From the NCBI GenBank assembly GCA_035048485.1, contig CM068586.1:29311849-29375848 (forward strand): a stretch of 64,000 bases of DNA, written 5' to 3'. Shown one piece after another: positions 61,301 through 62,563 of the stretch. Every line of letters starts with the position of its first letter. The first letter of the stretch is position 1. The DNA comes from Pteria penguin. Its lineage: Eukaryota; Mollusca; Bivalvia; Pterioida; Pteriidae. A program made the translations under genes and the position numbers. The notes beneath the pieces are model-generated. The model saw only the letters and a list, made by a program, of their open reading frames with translations, had not been told where the DNA came from and did no database searches.

Positions 61301-62563
61301 TACCTGTATGCTGACTTTTTATTAGAAAATATCAATTTTAGGGGTTATTTGCAAGTTTCATGTAAAAGTTTAATTTTCTTAGATTTTTATATTTCTTTTC
61401 TCTAATTTTGATACATGTATAGGCCACTTCTTGTATGCTGAAGGGAAGCAGTTCAAACCCTACTAAAAGCAACCAAAAAACATTCTTTCTAAGTTCATTT
61501 TACACAAAAACAACATTTTAAATACTATCTAGAAAAATGGGAAAAATGGGAAAAGGACTTGTTAAATCTTTTGGGCCTCTTGTTTTAATATCTTTCAGTA
61601 TATATTAGATACAGATGAAAATATATTGGACTTTACTAATGATTATTCAAAAATGGCAATGAAAAAAACAAGGATTTACATTAACACTAAGGAATTAAGG
61701 ATGGTCAAGTCAGGTTACCTTAATCAAAATATAGCTTGTATCAGTCAAATATTTTACAAAGGTGGCTTATTTACTCCCTGAAAGTTTGTAACAAAAAGAA
61801 CTTACATAAGGAATTTGAAACTTAACTAAGGCTTTTTATCCTTCTTTACAGTTTTAGCATTATCAAAACTTCTTGAAATCTCTTAATGGTATACATAAAT
61901 AATTGTTTCTTTTTCTTTTTCGTGTAACAGCCAGTCGCCATGGTATCCAGTATGCAAAAAACCAATGTTGTAGCACCAATGCCTAATGTACAATCTACAT
62001 TAAATCCATCAGAACAGATCACAGGTCCGGCGTCGGTACTCAATTTCCCTCCAGCTTTAGACCCTACTTTGTTGCAATCGCCTGATCCAACCAGTGCTAT
62101 GAACTTGACCTTGATGAATAACTTTGCTTGTCAGTCTCTACTTCTCAACCAAGCTTTATCAAACCAGACTTTGTCTGCTGGTCAAACCTCCACAAACACC
62201 AGTATGCTCAATGCAGGTCTTAACCAAGACTATCTGAGTCTCATGCAAGCGTCTTTAATGAACCCTCTTTTCATGTCTGAACAACCCGGGACTTTGGGTA
62301 CAATGAACCCAATAGGTGCCAGTATGGGAAGAGGACAGAATCTACGTATGGCCAGCCCACTTAATTTCAGACTACCGGGACCTCAAAACATAAGCAACGT
62401 AGGCATGACAAACAGCATGGGATCTGTTCCACAGACTGTAGGAGGAACCGCTGGTATGAATAATAGCATGGGACTCCTACCGGGGTTATTGCCACTGTTT
62501 CAAAGAATGGCACTAGGTGGCAGCAGTGACAATTCCAATCAAACTTTGAAGAAAGATTCATAA
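1672..62563 (+). CDS. TDRD5: TDRD5/tejas-like Tudor-domain protein, C-terminal 723 residues, 15 exons (whole-gene entry)
   Basis: Exons: 1672-1850, 2191-2338, 7799-7860, 9139-9208, 9496-9576, 11061-11204, 44572-44726, 46828-46942, 48167-48246, 50542-50604, 51441-51555, 51909-52009, 56774-56895, 57652-57755, 61931-62563 (stop TAA). All introns are GT...AG and every junction keeps frame. Residues about 20-215 form an extended Tudor domain: an SN-like flank, then the Tudor core with AIFPED, NWHR and VYFVDYGN, then the second SN-like half. F88, W94, Y115 and N117 sit at the usual dimethyl-arginine cage positions (numbering within the window part). Only one Tudor domain is present, which favours TDRD5/tejas over TDRD7 (three). 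In that family the N-terminal LOTUS domains recruit Vasa-type helicases and the protein works in germ-cell nuage for piRNA production and transposon silencing; that role is family knowledge. The 5' exons are outside the window. Missed exons in the 33-kb intron cannot be excluded. Confidence 0.78.
2191..2338 (+). CDS. TDRD5: Tudor gene exon 2: first half of the Tudor core barrel
   Basis: The acceptor is TTTGTTTCAG. The donor is GTGCCT, which is weak, but joining to exon 3 here restores the uninterrupted motif GQYIEVYFVDYGN. It encodes the Tudor strands containing VAAIFPEDSNWHR, with the aromatic F and W expected in the methyl-arginine cage. The intron that follows (5.5 kb) is packed with repeats. 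Confidence 0.88.
2375..3460. repeat. Tandem array, ~145-bp unit x about 6, in Tudor intron 2
   Basis: The unit contains CATGTGCAATTTTGGTCCAG, then TTCGGACCCC, CACAAAGGGG and a CCCTCTTCTTCTCTGAAGG block. Successive GGTCCAG landmarks fall about 141-147 bases apart (near 2690, 2833, 2980, 3125, 3268, 3413). A partly palindromic head (GAGTCAAAGGCTAAAGTGAG) and CCGTTGTCC runs precede it. Several overlapping open frames on both strands here are repeat artefacts. Confidence 0.75.
3461..4740. other. Intron, nothing recognised except a short (TA)n at 4511-4532
   Basis: There is no exon-like segment with good splice sites on either strand. Two short minus-strand frames (3719-4119) lack any family resemblance. 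Confidence 0.5.
4741..5060. repeat. Two diverged copies of a dispersed repeat with G/C homopolymer runs
   Basis: The phrase AGAAGAAAAACTAG plus 'CTTTGTTTCnACACTT' occurs at about 4751-4790 and 4901-4940. Each copy is followed by a poly-G or poly-C run (4816-4827, 5000-5010). The open frame on the minus strand here is low complexity. Confidence 0.5.
5150..5480. repeat. Dispersed repeat core, same family as 11.45-12.5 kb and 54.5-55.7 kb
   Basis: Shared phrases are 'AAAAGTAGGTCACAGA', 'TCTTCAGA', 'GACAAACnGAATGCA', 'ATTTCAATGCAGAAAAGTGT' and 'TTACTTGAAAGAATTTTGTC'. It is a single core unit without a clear head. Confidence 0.55.
5509..6450. repeat. Pearl-like element: hairpin head, microsatellite, ~160-bp cores x about 5
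   Basis: The head has the palindrome CCCGTTGTAAAACGGG, followed by GTCTGTCTGTCTGAGG. About five copies of a ~160-bp core follow, each with 'TATCAAnGAGGGTCAGTACCAGTT' and 'CCCTTGAACTTAGAAATTTT'. The same core occurs at 150-450. Hairpin, short microsatellite and ~160-bp tandem cores is the known layout of bivalve pearl elements, thought to be non-autonomous Helentron derivatives. Confidence 0.6.
7020..7384. repeat. Truncated repeat with conserved 3' end hairpin
   Basis: Core text (CTTCTTCTTCAGAAGCACTT, 'GTTTTTCATCCAGATCTG') ends at 7350-7384 with CAGGTGAGGGATATAGGCCC and TTGAGCCTCTTG, matching the ends near 105-143 and 55675-55714. Confidence 0.5.
7799..7860 (+). CDS. TDRD5: Tudor gene exon 3: VDYGN motif
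   Basis: The acceptor is CATTTCAG and the donor is GTAAGA. It encodes VYFVDYGNTCLVHTHNLRFL plus a split Arg codon. VDYGN is the diagnostic Tudor signature. HNLRFL matches the strand that closes the barrel before the SN-like half. Confidence 0.92.
7861..9138. other. Tudor intron 3, no recognised element
   Basis: No exon, tandem repeat or transposon end was recognised. It is AT-rich single-copy-looking sequence. Confidence 0.45.
9139..9208 (+). CDS. TDRD5: Tudor gene exon 4: post-Tudor SN-like segment
   Basis: The acceptor is TTTTACAG and the donor is GTTAGA. It completes the split Arg codon and encodes SKYLKLPGQALQGRLSNIQ and four more residues. The pattern 'Y-x-x-LP-x-QA-x-x-x-x-L-x-x-I-x-P' is standard for extended Tudor domains. 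Confidence 0.88.
9496..9576 (+). CDS. TDRD5: Tudor gene exon 5: SN-like segment
   Basis: It is 81 bases, phase 0 at both ends. It encodes KWSINARNKMLQMVVNKPLI and seven more residues (W, then a helix with a conserved L and a V-x-x-K-P-L-x-A strand), as expected for the SN-like half of the extended Tudor fold. The donor is GTAAGT. The acceptor TTTTTAG is short. Confidence 0.85.
9577..11060. other. Tudor intron 5, no recognised element
   Basis: It is AT-rich, with no coding-like segment flanked by splice signals. I see nothing beyond short A/T runs. The preceding intron (9209-9495) contains a 12-base poly-G at about 9349-9360. Confidence 0.45.
11061..11204 (+). CDS. TDRD5: Tudor gene exon 6: end of extended Tudor domain
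   Basis: The acceptor is TTTCTTTTCAG and the donor is GTAAGA; it is 48 codons, phase 0. It reads LSICLTDTSGKEDIHINDVL, then INEGYAVF and an acidic tail. 'L-x-L-x-D-T-x-G-x-x-D-I-x-I-N-x-x-L-x-x-x-G-x-A' is the last conserved block of extended Tudor domains. The next exon I can place is 33.4 kb away. Confidence 0.88.
11440..12560. repeat. Pearl-like element with hairpin head and two to three ~500-bp cores
   Basis: The head at 11443-11473 pairs CTCACTTGAGCC with GGTTCAAGTGAG. It is followed by GTCCGTCCATCCGTTGTCC and then cores near 11540-11960, 12030-12350 and 12360-12560, each with 'AGTAGGTCA', 'AATGCATA', 'TTCAnTGCAGAAAAGTGTCAT' and 'GAAAGAATTTnGTCA'. The same family occurs at 5150, 7020, 54478 and 59230. 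Confidence 0.55.
13041..13220 (+). mobile_element. tRNA-derived SINE, family 1 (3' truncated)
   Basis: The tRNA-like head has A-box TGGCCTAATGG and B-box GGTTCAAGTCC, followed by the family body (GAGACAGTAAAAACCGAGGC, then GGCACGTTAAAGATCC, then GGGTCCGTTGCAA). The 3' part with the ACGTGAAAT tail is missing. It is close to the copy at 21001. Confidence 0.85.
13400..13640. repeat. Two copies of a ~135-bp repeat rich in CCAAGGTCAA
   Basis: The phrase 'TnCCAAGGTCAAGAT/GTC' with 'GACCAAAATG' occurs at about 13429-13470 and 13560-13600. It resembles the cores of the dispersed repeats elsewhere. Confidence 0.4.
14195..14444 (-). mobile_element. tRNA-derived SINE, family 1, minus orientation
   Basis: Read on the minus strand it has an A-box-like TAGTTCAATTGGTAAG, a degenerate B-box, and a body containing 'GGTAAAAGACCCATCAGTG', 'CCTTTGCAAAGGT' and 'ATCACCATATACAAG', which match the + strand copies. 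It is flanked by CCATAATGT at 14186-14194 and 14445-14453. The 130-codon minus frame over this region reads through two SINEs and is not a gene. Confidence 0.75.
14456..14732 (+). mobile_element. tRNA-derived SINE, family 1, full length
   Basis: Head GTGTGGCCCAGTGGATGAGG, B-box GGTTCAACTCC, body GGCACGTAAAAGACCCCTC, end 'ATACGTGAAATAATCGTGGAGTGACGT' shortened here to its key words ATACGTGAAATAATCG and GTGACGTAAAAC, and an AATAAATCAAT tail. An 11-bp target duplication CCATAATGTTA lies at 14445-14455 and 14733-14743. Confidence 0.88.
14899..15072 (+). mobile_element. tRNA-derived SINE, family 2, with perfect 14-bp target duplication
   Basis: A-box TGGTGTAGTGGTTAAGCG and B-box GGTTCGATTCC, then body TTCCATGTCGCGATATAACT, then GAAAGCGACGTAAAACACC and an (AACC)n tail. 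The target duplication CCTTTTGATAATGT is perfect at 14885-14898 and 15073-15086, so the insertion is young or well preserved. Confidence 0.92.
15087..17067. other. Intron between SINE cluster and TRIM 3' end; nothing recognised
   Basis: It includes the likely TRIM 3' UTR (from 17067 down to about 16910). Otherwise there are no exons, tandem repeats or transposon ends that I can support. Confidence 0.45.
16933..16938 (-). promoter_or_regulatory. Candidate poly(A) signal AATAAA for the TRIM gene
   Basis: TTTATT on the plus strand reads AATAAA on the minus strand, about 130 bases past the TRIM stop codon. Distance and strand fit a short 3' UTR. Confidence 0.45.
17068..19296 (-). CDS. TRIM-NHL type E3 ubiquitin ligase, main coding exon (738 residues from the ATG at 19284)
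   Basis: Numbering starts at the ATG at 19284. RING finger of C3HC4 type: C19, C22, C34, H36, C39, C42, C59, C62. First B-box about 96-140 (C96, C99, C112, C115, C120, C123, H127, H136). Second B-box about 164-198. Coiled coil about 205-315. An acidic, Ser-rich linker about 350-460. C-terminal beta-propeller with NHL-like blades about 480-738 (for example QCVVSDDRSGNIYVSDPGSH and LVSIDKYGNLIVTDKREGRI). No filamin-type Ig domain is visible, so it is not a simple TRIM71 or TRIM2/3 orthologue. The RING implies E3 ligase activity; the propeller may bind RNA or protein. It lies antisense inside an intron of the Tudor gene. The frame is open to a splice acceptor at 19297-19299 (GATTACAG), so coding may start further upstream (see 37630-37737). 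Confidence 0.93.
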   Translation of the reverse strand, partial: RNHSMDMEQQASELVIPRQLLCCKVCEEEFNNPCYLPCLHSFCRKCISEHQQTTTDEEGYFPCPICLTETENVDASLQHHVLARRLSVASSDPVKRETICLFCKNAGNFIEGSSYCNQCKDFLCETCTTAHGQQDEYLGHETIDVEDYTAKSEETLCDSSQQPIISHCCEAYDPIDIGAKFCVDCDISICADCHVSRHGDHRCAELVAVAQHFEAKIKEPLQDLDTDRKELTKALKVLNRQEKGVIEQKKSLTRKVKERTKFLSGLIQEYENLLLDEIERRDAHNLEQIKTRRLDLQMHVEAIKGVQDFTENLITYGSYEEKVYLRKKVGYRVRELCEEPLENGEVEIQKVNLTEPNVTVETICDMFGVLDDENTERIENDGKKTSCVSKHTRHDSDTMEHGENEPELEEIFRNHQELRGEPTSGSDTDMLSNSNTSDNFRNVKFSEEVEETEYIQENCYDLTDPKREFMLPQAIQREGIKGIGVNGMGDIIIGTSTTIHVLEKRGIVRGQIKIENGWSIHSVASDGKVSMTVPRGDNRFKVRVLKNDGTGHVLSDAHVESFGLNFLTADYHGNIVITSNRYASIRKSHGKSAKSGGNVAVYDTNGHLMRRITNEDFSEQGLYLLEKPQCVVSDDRSGNIYVSDPGSHMVVGFNKEGELVFEYGNSDDMGEVYQGPDLVSIDKYGNLIVTDKREGRIDILGPKGTLKKSFFLDDIPRFVGATPDKLILTAMPDGMIKCYEYL
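19915..20265. repeat. Tandem array, ~60-bp unit x about 6, diverged
   Basis: The unit is roughly 'AAGGGATTGATTCCCC-atctgGTGGCAGccaGTG-ggtGATAATCTTAT'. Copies start near 19925, 19980, 20035, 20088, 20155 and 20210. Variation between copies is high, so the array is old. Confidence 0.7.
20409..20486. repeat. (AT)n microsatellite, about 39 units
   Basis: Uninterrupted AT dinucleotide for 78 bases. The 'IYIYIY' frame across it is an artefact. Confidence 0.97.
21001..21269 (+). mobile_element. tRNA-derived SINE, family 1, full length
   Basis: A-box TGGCCTAGTGGTATCGCG, B-box GTTTCGAGTCC, body GGCACGTTAAAAGATCCATC and GGGTCCGTTGCAAAGG, end ATACGTGAAATATTCGTGG, tail ATCAATCAAT. An imperfect target duplication 'AAAATTCTATA / AAAATTTCTATA' flanks it. 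Confidence 0.9.
21270..23339. other. Intron, no recognised gene or element
   Basis: 22860-23100 shows a weak ~100-bp internal repeat ('gggTTnCAaTtgGaAntCGA'), giving a repetitive minus frame. Nothing else is supported. Confidence 0.4.
23340..24347. repeat. GT-rich minisatellite, ~70-bp unit x about 13
   Basis: The unit is AGGAGTGTTTCACAGTATGA, then TGGAAGCCATTGTGTGTATG, then a variable CTACTAGATGATG(TG)n block. Between 23990 and 24141 three units are exactly 70 bases apart and nearly identical. Outer copies are diverged and differ in TG length. It abuts the next array directly. Confidence 0.88.
24348..27060. repeat. 75-bp minisatellite, about 36 copies (2.7 kb)
   Basis: The unit reads GATGGGATATATATAGAGTG, then GTATAACGTTGTCAATGGGC, then TATGGTGATTCGTGTGTACC, then GATGTAGTACAGTAG. 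It is exactly 75 bases in most copies. Main variants: GTATAA/GTATAG/GCATAA, CAATGGG/CAGTGGG, ACCGATGT/ATCGAAGT. Because 75 is a multiple of three, long minus-strand frames with a 25-residue period (SIYIPSYCTTSVHTNHH...) run through it; these are not taken as genes. Breaks come from single-base G or TA insertions. Confidence 0.95.
27242..27349. repeat. 27-bp tandem repeat x 4 with internal palindrome
   Basis: The unit CTTAATCTGTCACTAGTGAT plus AGTAAAT is repeated four times. The first two units carry the perfect palindrome TCACTAGTGA; the last two have TCAATAGTGA. Confidence 0.93.
27350..29259. other. Intron; one unassigned 107-codon open frame at 27363-27686 (+)
   Basis: The frame reads through to a TGA with no recognised family and no adjacent exon with matching phase. 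It is kept here only as a note. 28240-28460 contains loose 'TTAATGTATATGTTTATAGTA' style repeats. Confidence 0.3.
29262..29440 (+). mobile_element. SINE family 1, 5'-truncated copy
   Basis: It lacks the tRNA head. Body words GCCGAGGACC, GGCACGTAAAAGATCCCTCC and TTCGGGCGG, then CCATGCGCCAGACAGGTGCC and a degraded tail, match family 1 in the same order. Confidence 0.7.
30230..30270. repeat. ATT/T-rich simple sequence
   Basis: TTTATT and ATT repeats with a poly-T run. Confidence 0.85.
30445..30680. repeat. Pearl-like repeat fragment with hairpin head
   Basis: Head CTCGCCGGGACAGAGTGTCC (GGACA/TGTCC stem), then 'AAAAACTTTCACCTTGGCCATAACTTTTTAAC' (key words CTTGGCCATAACTTTTTAAC) and 'TTTGACCTTGTGACATTGACC', shared with 33.2 kb and 40.3 kb. 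Confidence 0.55.
31445..31541. repeat. (AAT)n trinucleotide microsatellite, interrupted
   Basis: A run of AAT/GAT triplets interrupted by CC at about 31512. The poly-I/L minus frame over it is an artefact. Confidence 0.93.
32640..33175. repeat. ~165-bp tandem core x 3, family shared with 47.2 kb and 51.6 kb
   Basis: Landmarks AACTCCTCC, 'GATTTCATTGAAACTTG', 'AATATGTAGATGTGCATATTGTAAG' (key AGATGTGCATATTGTAAG) and 'GGCCCTTTGACTTA' recur at about 32660, 32820 and 32970. It ends with GGTATTCATGGCGTAGCGAC. Confidence 0.7.
33176..33480. repeat. Pearl-like repeat with CTTTTCGCGAAAGCG hairpin head
   Basis: Palindromic head, then GTGGGGACATTAAATCTC, a TCCGTT run and two cores (TTTTTAACCGTAAGACGTAG, CCTTCATATTTGGC). 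It is nearly the same as 40256-40650. Confidence 0.7.
33683..34143. mobile_element. 461-bp foldback MITE with ~210-bp terminal inverted repeats and TA duplication
   Basis: The left end CTGTCCACGCCACTCACT and right end AGTGAGTGGTGCGGACAG are inverted copies. The inversion continues for about 210 bases per arm (for example GATCTTGTTTAGTCGT on the left against its complement on the right, and AGATAGGGCG/CGCCCTATCT near the centre), at roughly 80-85 % identity by eye. TA flanks both ends (33681-33682, 34144-34145), as in Tc1/mariner-class insertions. It has no coding capacity. The inner arms carry TGACGTGACGTCGC/GCGACGTCGCGTCA, which are CRE-like palindromic words. Confidence 0.88.
34146..35876. 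other. Intron, otherwise featureless (contains the degraded SINE)
   Basis: No exon candidate with splice signals and no tandem repeat. Confidence 0.4.
34765..34905 (+). mobile_element. Degraded SINE family 2 copy
   Basis: Head 'GGAGTGGTTGAAGTGTTTGGCTT' (key GAGTGGTTGAAGTGTTTGGC), B-box GGGTTCGTTCC and tail TTTGAAAACTACGTAAAACC are recognisable against the intact copy at 14899. Confidence 0.55.
35877..35988. repeat. 112-bp perfect palindrome with (TA)n core
   Basis: The arms TCTTCATCTATACTACAGGA (35881-35900) and TCCTGTAGTATAGATGAAGA (35965-35984) are exact reverse complements around about 64 bases of pure TA. A further (TA)n lies just to the left. Confidence 0.95.
35989..37629. other. Intron, nothing recognised
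   Basis: Short frames on both strands have no family resemblance. There is no repeat structure. Confidence 0.4.
37630..37737 (-). CDS. Proposed first coding exon of the nested TRIM gene (36 residues)
   Basis: On the minus strand an ATG at 37737 (context GAGAGATGT, in-frame TAG upstream) opens 36 codons ending AAG just before a GTAAAT donor, phase 0. The large TRIM exon begins after GATTACAG at 19296 with four in-frame codons (RNHS) before its own ATG, also phase 0, so the two join without a stop and give 778 residues. The peptide contains a tandem repeat RSASLR/RSASLK whose codons differ at five synonymous positions, which points to selection on protein. RRSAS and KRNHS resemble basophilic kinase sites. 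The link to the TRIM exon is inferred from phase and strand only; it could instead be the first exon of another gene. Confidence 0.5.
37738..38620 (-). promoter_or_regulatory. Presumed 5' UTR/promoter side of the nested TRIM gene
   Basis: If 37630-37737 is the first coding exon, transcription starts here on the minus strand. I see no decisive TATA or initiator element, so this is placement only. Confidence 0.2.
38622..39345. repeat. ~36-bp minisatellite, interrupted by a SINE
   Basis: The unit is roughly 'CCAGAGAACCCTCCAAAGTGGAGTATTTACGTC' in varied forms (key words GAGAAC, GAGTGGAGTATTTACG). Units before 38687 and after 38926 belong to the same array; the SINE at 38688-38925 split it. Overlapping frames on both strands are repeat artefacts. 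Confidence 0.8.
38688..38925 (+). mobile_element. tRNA-derived SINE, family 1, inside a minisatellite
   Basis: Head TTTGGCCTAGTGGATAAGG, B-box GGTTCGACTCC, body GACAGTAAAAACCGAGG, a short internal deletion after GCACGTTAAAGATTCC, end ATACGTGAAATAATCG, tail (ATCA)n. ATGGAGTA is duplicated at 38680-38687 and 38926-38933. Confidence 0.9.
39420..40250. repeat. Two fragments of dispersed repeat cores
   Basis: 39450-39620 and 40015-40220 both contain 'TTTACCTTnGCCATAA', TTTTGAA, GGAGACTT/AGAGACTTCGTAT and 'TTGACCnTGACAATGACCTT'. The segment between them shows an ATG-initiated frame at 39877 (MAEKPEKRPVKKF) with no supporting splice partner. Confidence 0.5.
40256..40660. repeat. Pearl-like element with CGCTTTTAGCGAAAGCG head and three cores
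   Basis: Hairpin head, GGGGACATTAAATCTCGTTC, (TCCGTCTG)n, then three cores each with AACTTTTTAACnGTAAGACG, 'GGCCTTCATATTTGGCATG' and 'CTAATTGCAATACCTTTCC'. Confidence 0.7.
40765..40810 (-). mobile_element. tRNA-like fragment (SINE head or tRNA pseudogene)
   Basis: On the minus strand TGGCCGAATGG (A-box) and GTTTGAACTCG (B-box-like) sit about 25 bases apart. There is no full cloverleaf and no family 1 or 2 body, so it is a relic. Confidence 0.4.
41640..42003. repeat. Dispersed repeat cores with terminal hairpin, same family as 722-1272
   Basis: 'TTTAACCTTTGCCATA', ACTACACATGTATATTCC and the ending GTCCCGTTAGGACAGTTCTA match the element near the window start. Confidence 0.65.
42008..42440. 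repeat. ~47-bp minisatellite x about 9
   Basis: The unit is AGGTTTTAGAACAAGCGATT, then TGTGATCGTTCCCCTAATTA, then TATCACC. Copies follow one another from 42008 with small length changes. Confidence 0.92.
42447..42512 (+). mobile_element. SINE family 2, 3' fragment
   Basis: CTCCTGTTTCCATGTCGCGA, then TATGA and TATTGAATATGACGTACATC matches the body and tail of the family 2 copy at 14990-15050. The head is absent; it lies directly after the minisatellite. Confidence 0.65.
42513..44303. other. Last part of Tudor intron 6, nothing recognised
   Basis: A 113-codon plus frame at 43655-43996 is A/T-rich, without family resemblance or splice partners. Confidence 0.4.
44304..44386. repeat. (TA)n / (CA)n / (TA)n compound microsatellite
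   Basis: TA run, then AAACACACACACACA, then about 50 bases of TA. It lies about 185 bases before the acceptor of exon 7. Confidence 0.96.
44572..44726 (+). CDS. TDRD5: Tudor gene exon 7: Ser/Thr-rich linker
   Basis: The acceptor is GTTATAG with a modest pyrimidine tract, and the donor is GTATGT. Phase 0 entry matches exon 6 exactly. It encodes a disordered linker rich in S, T and Q (for example the run SNSTVSQVTQISSTTLAGST) followed by RHYVLQ, which begins a conserved-looking block completed by exon 8. The split codon (CA + A) restores Gln. Confidence 0.75.
44727..46827. other. Tudor intron 7, nothing recognised
   Basis: AT-rich sequence without tandem repeats or transposon ends that I can support. 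Confidence 0.45.
46828..46942 (+). CDS. TDRD5: Tudor gene exon 8: conserved post-Tudor block
   Basis: The acceptor is GATTTCAG and the donor is GTATGT. It encodes LDLTTNNVVHLINVDGLGYL followed by PSRDISAFFWDSDILGSM. The regular hydrophobic pattern, Trp/aromatic content and lack of low complexity indicate a folded segment. Phases on both sides are consistent. Confidence 0.82.
47175..47460. repeat. Dispersed repeat, single core, family of 32.6-33.1 kb
   Basis: Head 'ATGCCCCCGCCATATATATGG', then AATCCTCCTAAACC, AGATGTGCATATTGTAAG and the ending GGCGGGAGCAT-like GGCGGGAGCATTTGTGGCAC. CCCCCGCC and GGCGGGAG at the two ends could pair. Confidence 0.6.
48167..48246 (+). CDS. TDRD5: Tudor gene exon 9
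   Basis: The acceptor is TCTCTTTTCAG and the donor is GTATGT. It encodes IQRNDLDIQCVKVSHMEHPA followed by LFDELQ and two bases of Lys. It continues the folded post-Tudor region. Confidence 0.82.
48735..48815 (+). mobile_element. Degraded SINE family 2 head
   Basis: 'CATGGTGGAGTTGTTTAAAAGTGCTTGGTCTG' (key TTAAAAGTGCTTGGTCTG) and GGGTTAGATTC align with the A- and B-box region of the copy at 14899. The body is not recognisable. Confidence 0.5.
48935..49475. repeat. ~30-bp minisatellite x about 17 in Tudor intron 9
   Basis: The unit is GGGCTTCCAATGGGAAATAT plus TACAGGTATA. Thirty bases is a multiple of three, producing a 10-residue periodic frame (YRASNGKYYR) that is an artefact. Some units are shortened to about 20 bases. 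Confidence 0.92.
49690..50190. repeat. ~105-bp tandem repeat x 4-5, units with tRNA-like words
   Basis: Recurring phrases are 'ATTATGCTnGAAnTCTA', 'TGTAGTCTCACATnTTTGTCA', 'GTCTGGnTTCAGTCCC' and 'AGGATAAATGGGnAGACT'. Landmarks fall near 49705, 49810, 49905, 50000 and 50100. GGGTTCAGTCCC resembles a B-box, so the unit may derive from a SINE. Confidence 0.6.
50542..50604 (+). CDS. TDRD5: Tudor gene exon 10 (63-bp micro-exon)
   Basis: The acceptor is ATATTTACAG and the donor is GTATCT. It is only 63 bases: one base, 20 codons and two bases. It encodes YGMSWWNEVQGQDLSLYEIN. The small size is supported by exact phase agreement with both neighbours and the Trp pair. Confidence 0.8.
50605..51440. 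other. Tudor intron 10, nothing recognised
   Basis: A loose ~60-bp repeat ('AGAAnGnTTCAGCAnCA') lies near 50920-51020. Nothing else is supported. Confidence 0.4.
51441..51555 (+). CDS. TDRD5: Tudor gene exon 11: acidic segment
   Basis: The acceptor is ATTATTTCAG and the donor is GTTAGA. It encodes IPLILEEFEPDAENHDSELK, then an amphipathic helix NNILQLIQAF and DPDDPYWK. It is acidic, with a predicted helix. Confidence 0.82.
51583..51800. repeat. Diverged copy of the 32.6-kb/47.2-kb repeat family
   Basis: 'ATGGCCCTCGTCGTTTA', 'CACAATTCCTCAGAC', 'GATGTGTGTGAAGAAAAG' and 'TTTACAGAAGATATGGCCC' are in the same order as in the other copies, with heavy decay. Confidence 0.4.
51909..52009 (+). CDS. 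TDRD5: Tudor gene exon 12: Glu/Gln-rich helix
   Basis: The acceptor is CATTGTAG and the donor is GTAAAA. It encodes an E/Q-rich helical segment containing EQENEQIELLNAEQIQLMLQ and TLQFR. The heptad-like spacing of L and I suggests a coiled coil running into exon 13. Confidence 0.82.
52167..53612. mobile_element. Non-autonomous Tigger/pogo-like DNA transposon, TA-flanked, decayed
   Basis: The left end CAGTCGAACTTCGATAACTA and right end 'ATTGCAGTTCAACTG' are inverted with mismatches. Subterminal phrases on the right ('TCTATAACTCAAACTACC', GGTCCCGAGCATTTCATG) mirror the left (AGTTGAAAACTCAAAAACCC, GGTCCTGAGAACATTTCA). TA precedes and follows the ends (52165-52166, 53613-53614). CAGTCGAACnTCGATAACTC is a common Tigger/pogo-type terminus in animals. 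I see no transposase frame. Confidence 0.55.
54478..55714. mobile_element. Pearl-like/Helentron-derived element, ~1.2 kb
   Basis: The start AGCTCAAGTGAGCTATTGTA is followed by GTCCGTCCGTCGCC. Two to three cores follow (ATTTCAATGCAGAAAAGTGT, GTGAAAGAATTTTGTCAAT, CTTCTTCAGAAC). It ends at 55675-55714 with CAGGTGAGTGATACAGGCCC and ACTGGGGCCTCTTG, whose GGCCC/GGGCC can form a terminal stem as in Helitron-like 3' ends. Confidence 0.6.
55824..55848. repeat. Poly-C tract
   Basis: About 20 consecutive C followed by ATGAAACAGTCGGGGACATT, itself a repeat head of the same style as 33176. Confidence 0.95.
56774..56895 (+). CDS. TDRD5: Tudor gene exon 13: coiled-coil-like segment
   Basis: The acceptor is TTTTATTCTCCAG and the donor is GTAAAA. 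It encodes RKRILQVMLSGENIGRDVDE followed by LHAIDRRISDLKHRINLGNK. The charged, heptad-like pattern suggests a helix that may mediate self-association. The preceding intron (4.8 kb) carries a Tigger-like element and a pearl-like element. Confidence 0.82.
56896..57651. other. Tudor intron 13, nothing recognised
   Basis: No repeats or coding segments that can be supported. Confidence 0.45.
57652..57755 (+). CDS. TDRD5: Tudor gene exon 14: low-complexity tail begins
   Basis: The acceptor is TATATTAG (weak) and the donor is GTTAGT. It encodes AVAAGSCTETAKRLEGVEPT, then VKPTNVAMVSPTKQK. The motif VAMVS at its end is repeated at the start of the next exon. Confidence 0.75.
58309..58361. repeat. (TA)n microsatellite
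   Basis: About 26 TA units in Tudor intron 14. Confidence 0.97.
58362..59225. other. Part of Tudor intron 14, nothing recognised
   Basis: AT-rich sequence with no supported feature. Confidence 0.4.
59226..59560. repeat. Decayed copy of the 11.4-kb/54.5-kb repeat family
   Basis: 'TCTTTGTCCATTGTCCATCTGTC', 'GGACAGATTTTGATTAAACTTTGTA' and 'CTATACAGATCTGTCAACAGATGG' (key ACAGATCTGTCAACAGATGG) are in family order. Confidence 0.5.
60408..60910. repeat. Pearl-like repeat: hairpin head CCCCTGAAAAATTTCAGGGG and ~135-bp cores x 3
   Basis: The perfect 20-base palindromic head is followed by GTCCGTGTGTCTGTCCG and three cores containing ATCATACTTCACCAAAAT, 'AAGGTCATTTCTGAAAGG' and AAGGTCACTT. 'GGGCCTCTTGTTTTA' at 61573-61587 may be its separated end. 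Confidence 0.75.
60911..61930. other. End of Tudor intron 14, nothing recognised
   Basis: No exon or repeat structure apart from the possible element end at 61573-61587. Confidence 0.4.
61931..62563 (+). CDS. TDRD5: Tudor gene terminal exon 15: Met/Asn/Leu-rich C-terminal tail and stop
   Basis: The acceptor is GTGTAACAG. 210 codons are followed by TAA. The sequence opens PVAMVSSMQK and then becomes a weakly charged, low-complexity tail with recurrent MN, LN, SM and NQ dipeptides (for example MNLTLMNNF, LLLNQALSNQTL, TAGMNNSMGLLPGLL). One GRGQ site is present. Tails of this kind are often disordered and can favour condensation into granules, which would fit nuage localisation; that is inference. 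Confidence 0.85.
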   Translation, partial: PVAMVSSMQKTNVVAPMPNVQSTLNPSEQITGPASVLNFPPALDPTLLQSPDPTSAMNLTLMNNFACQSLLLNQALSNQTLSAGQTSTNTSMLNAGLNQDYLSLMQASLMNPLFMSEQPGTLGTMNPIGASMGRGQNLRMASPLNFRLPGPQNISNVGMTNSMGSVPQTVGGTAGMNNSMGLLPGLLPLFQRMALGGSSDNSNQTLKKDS

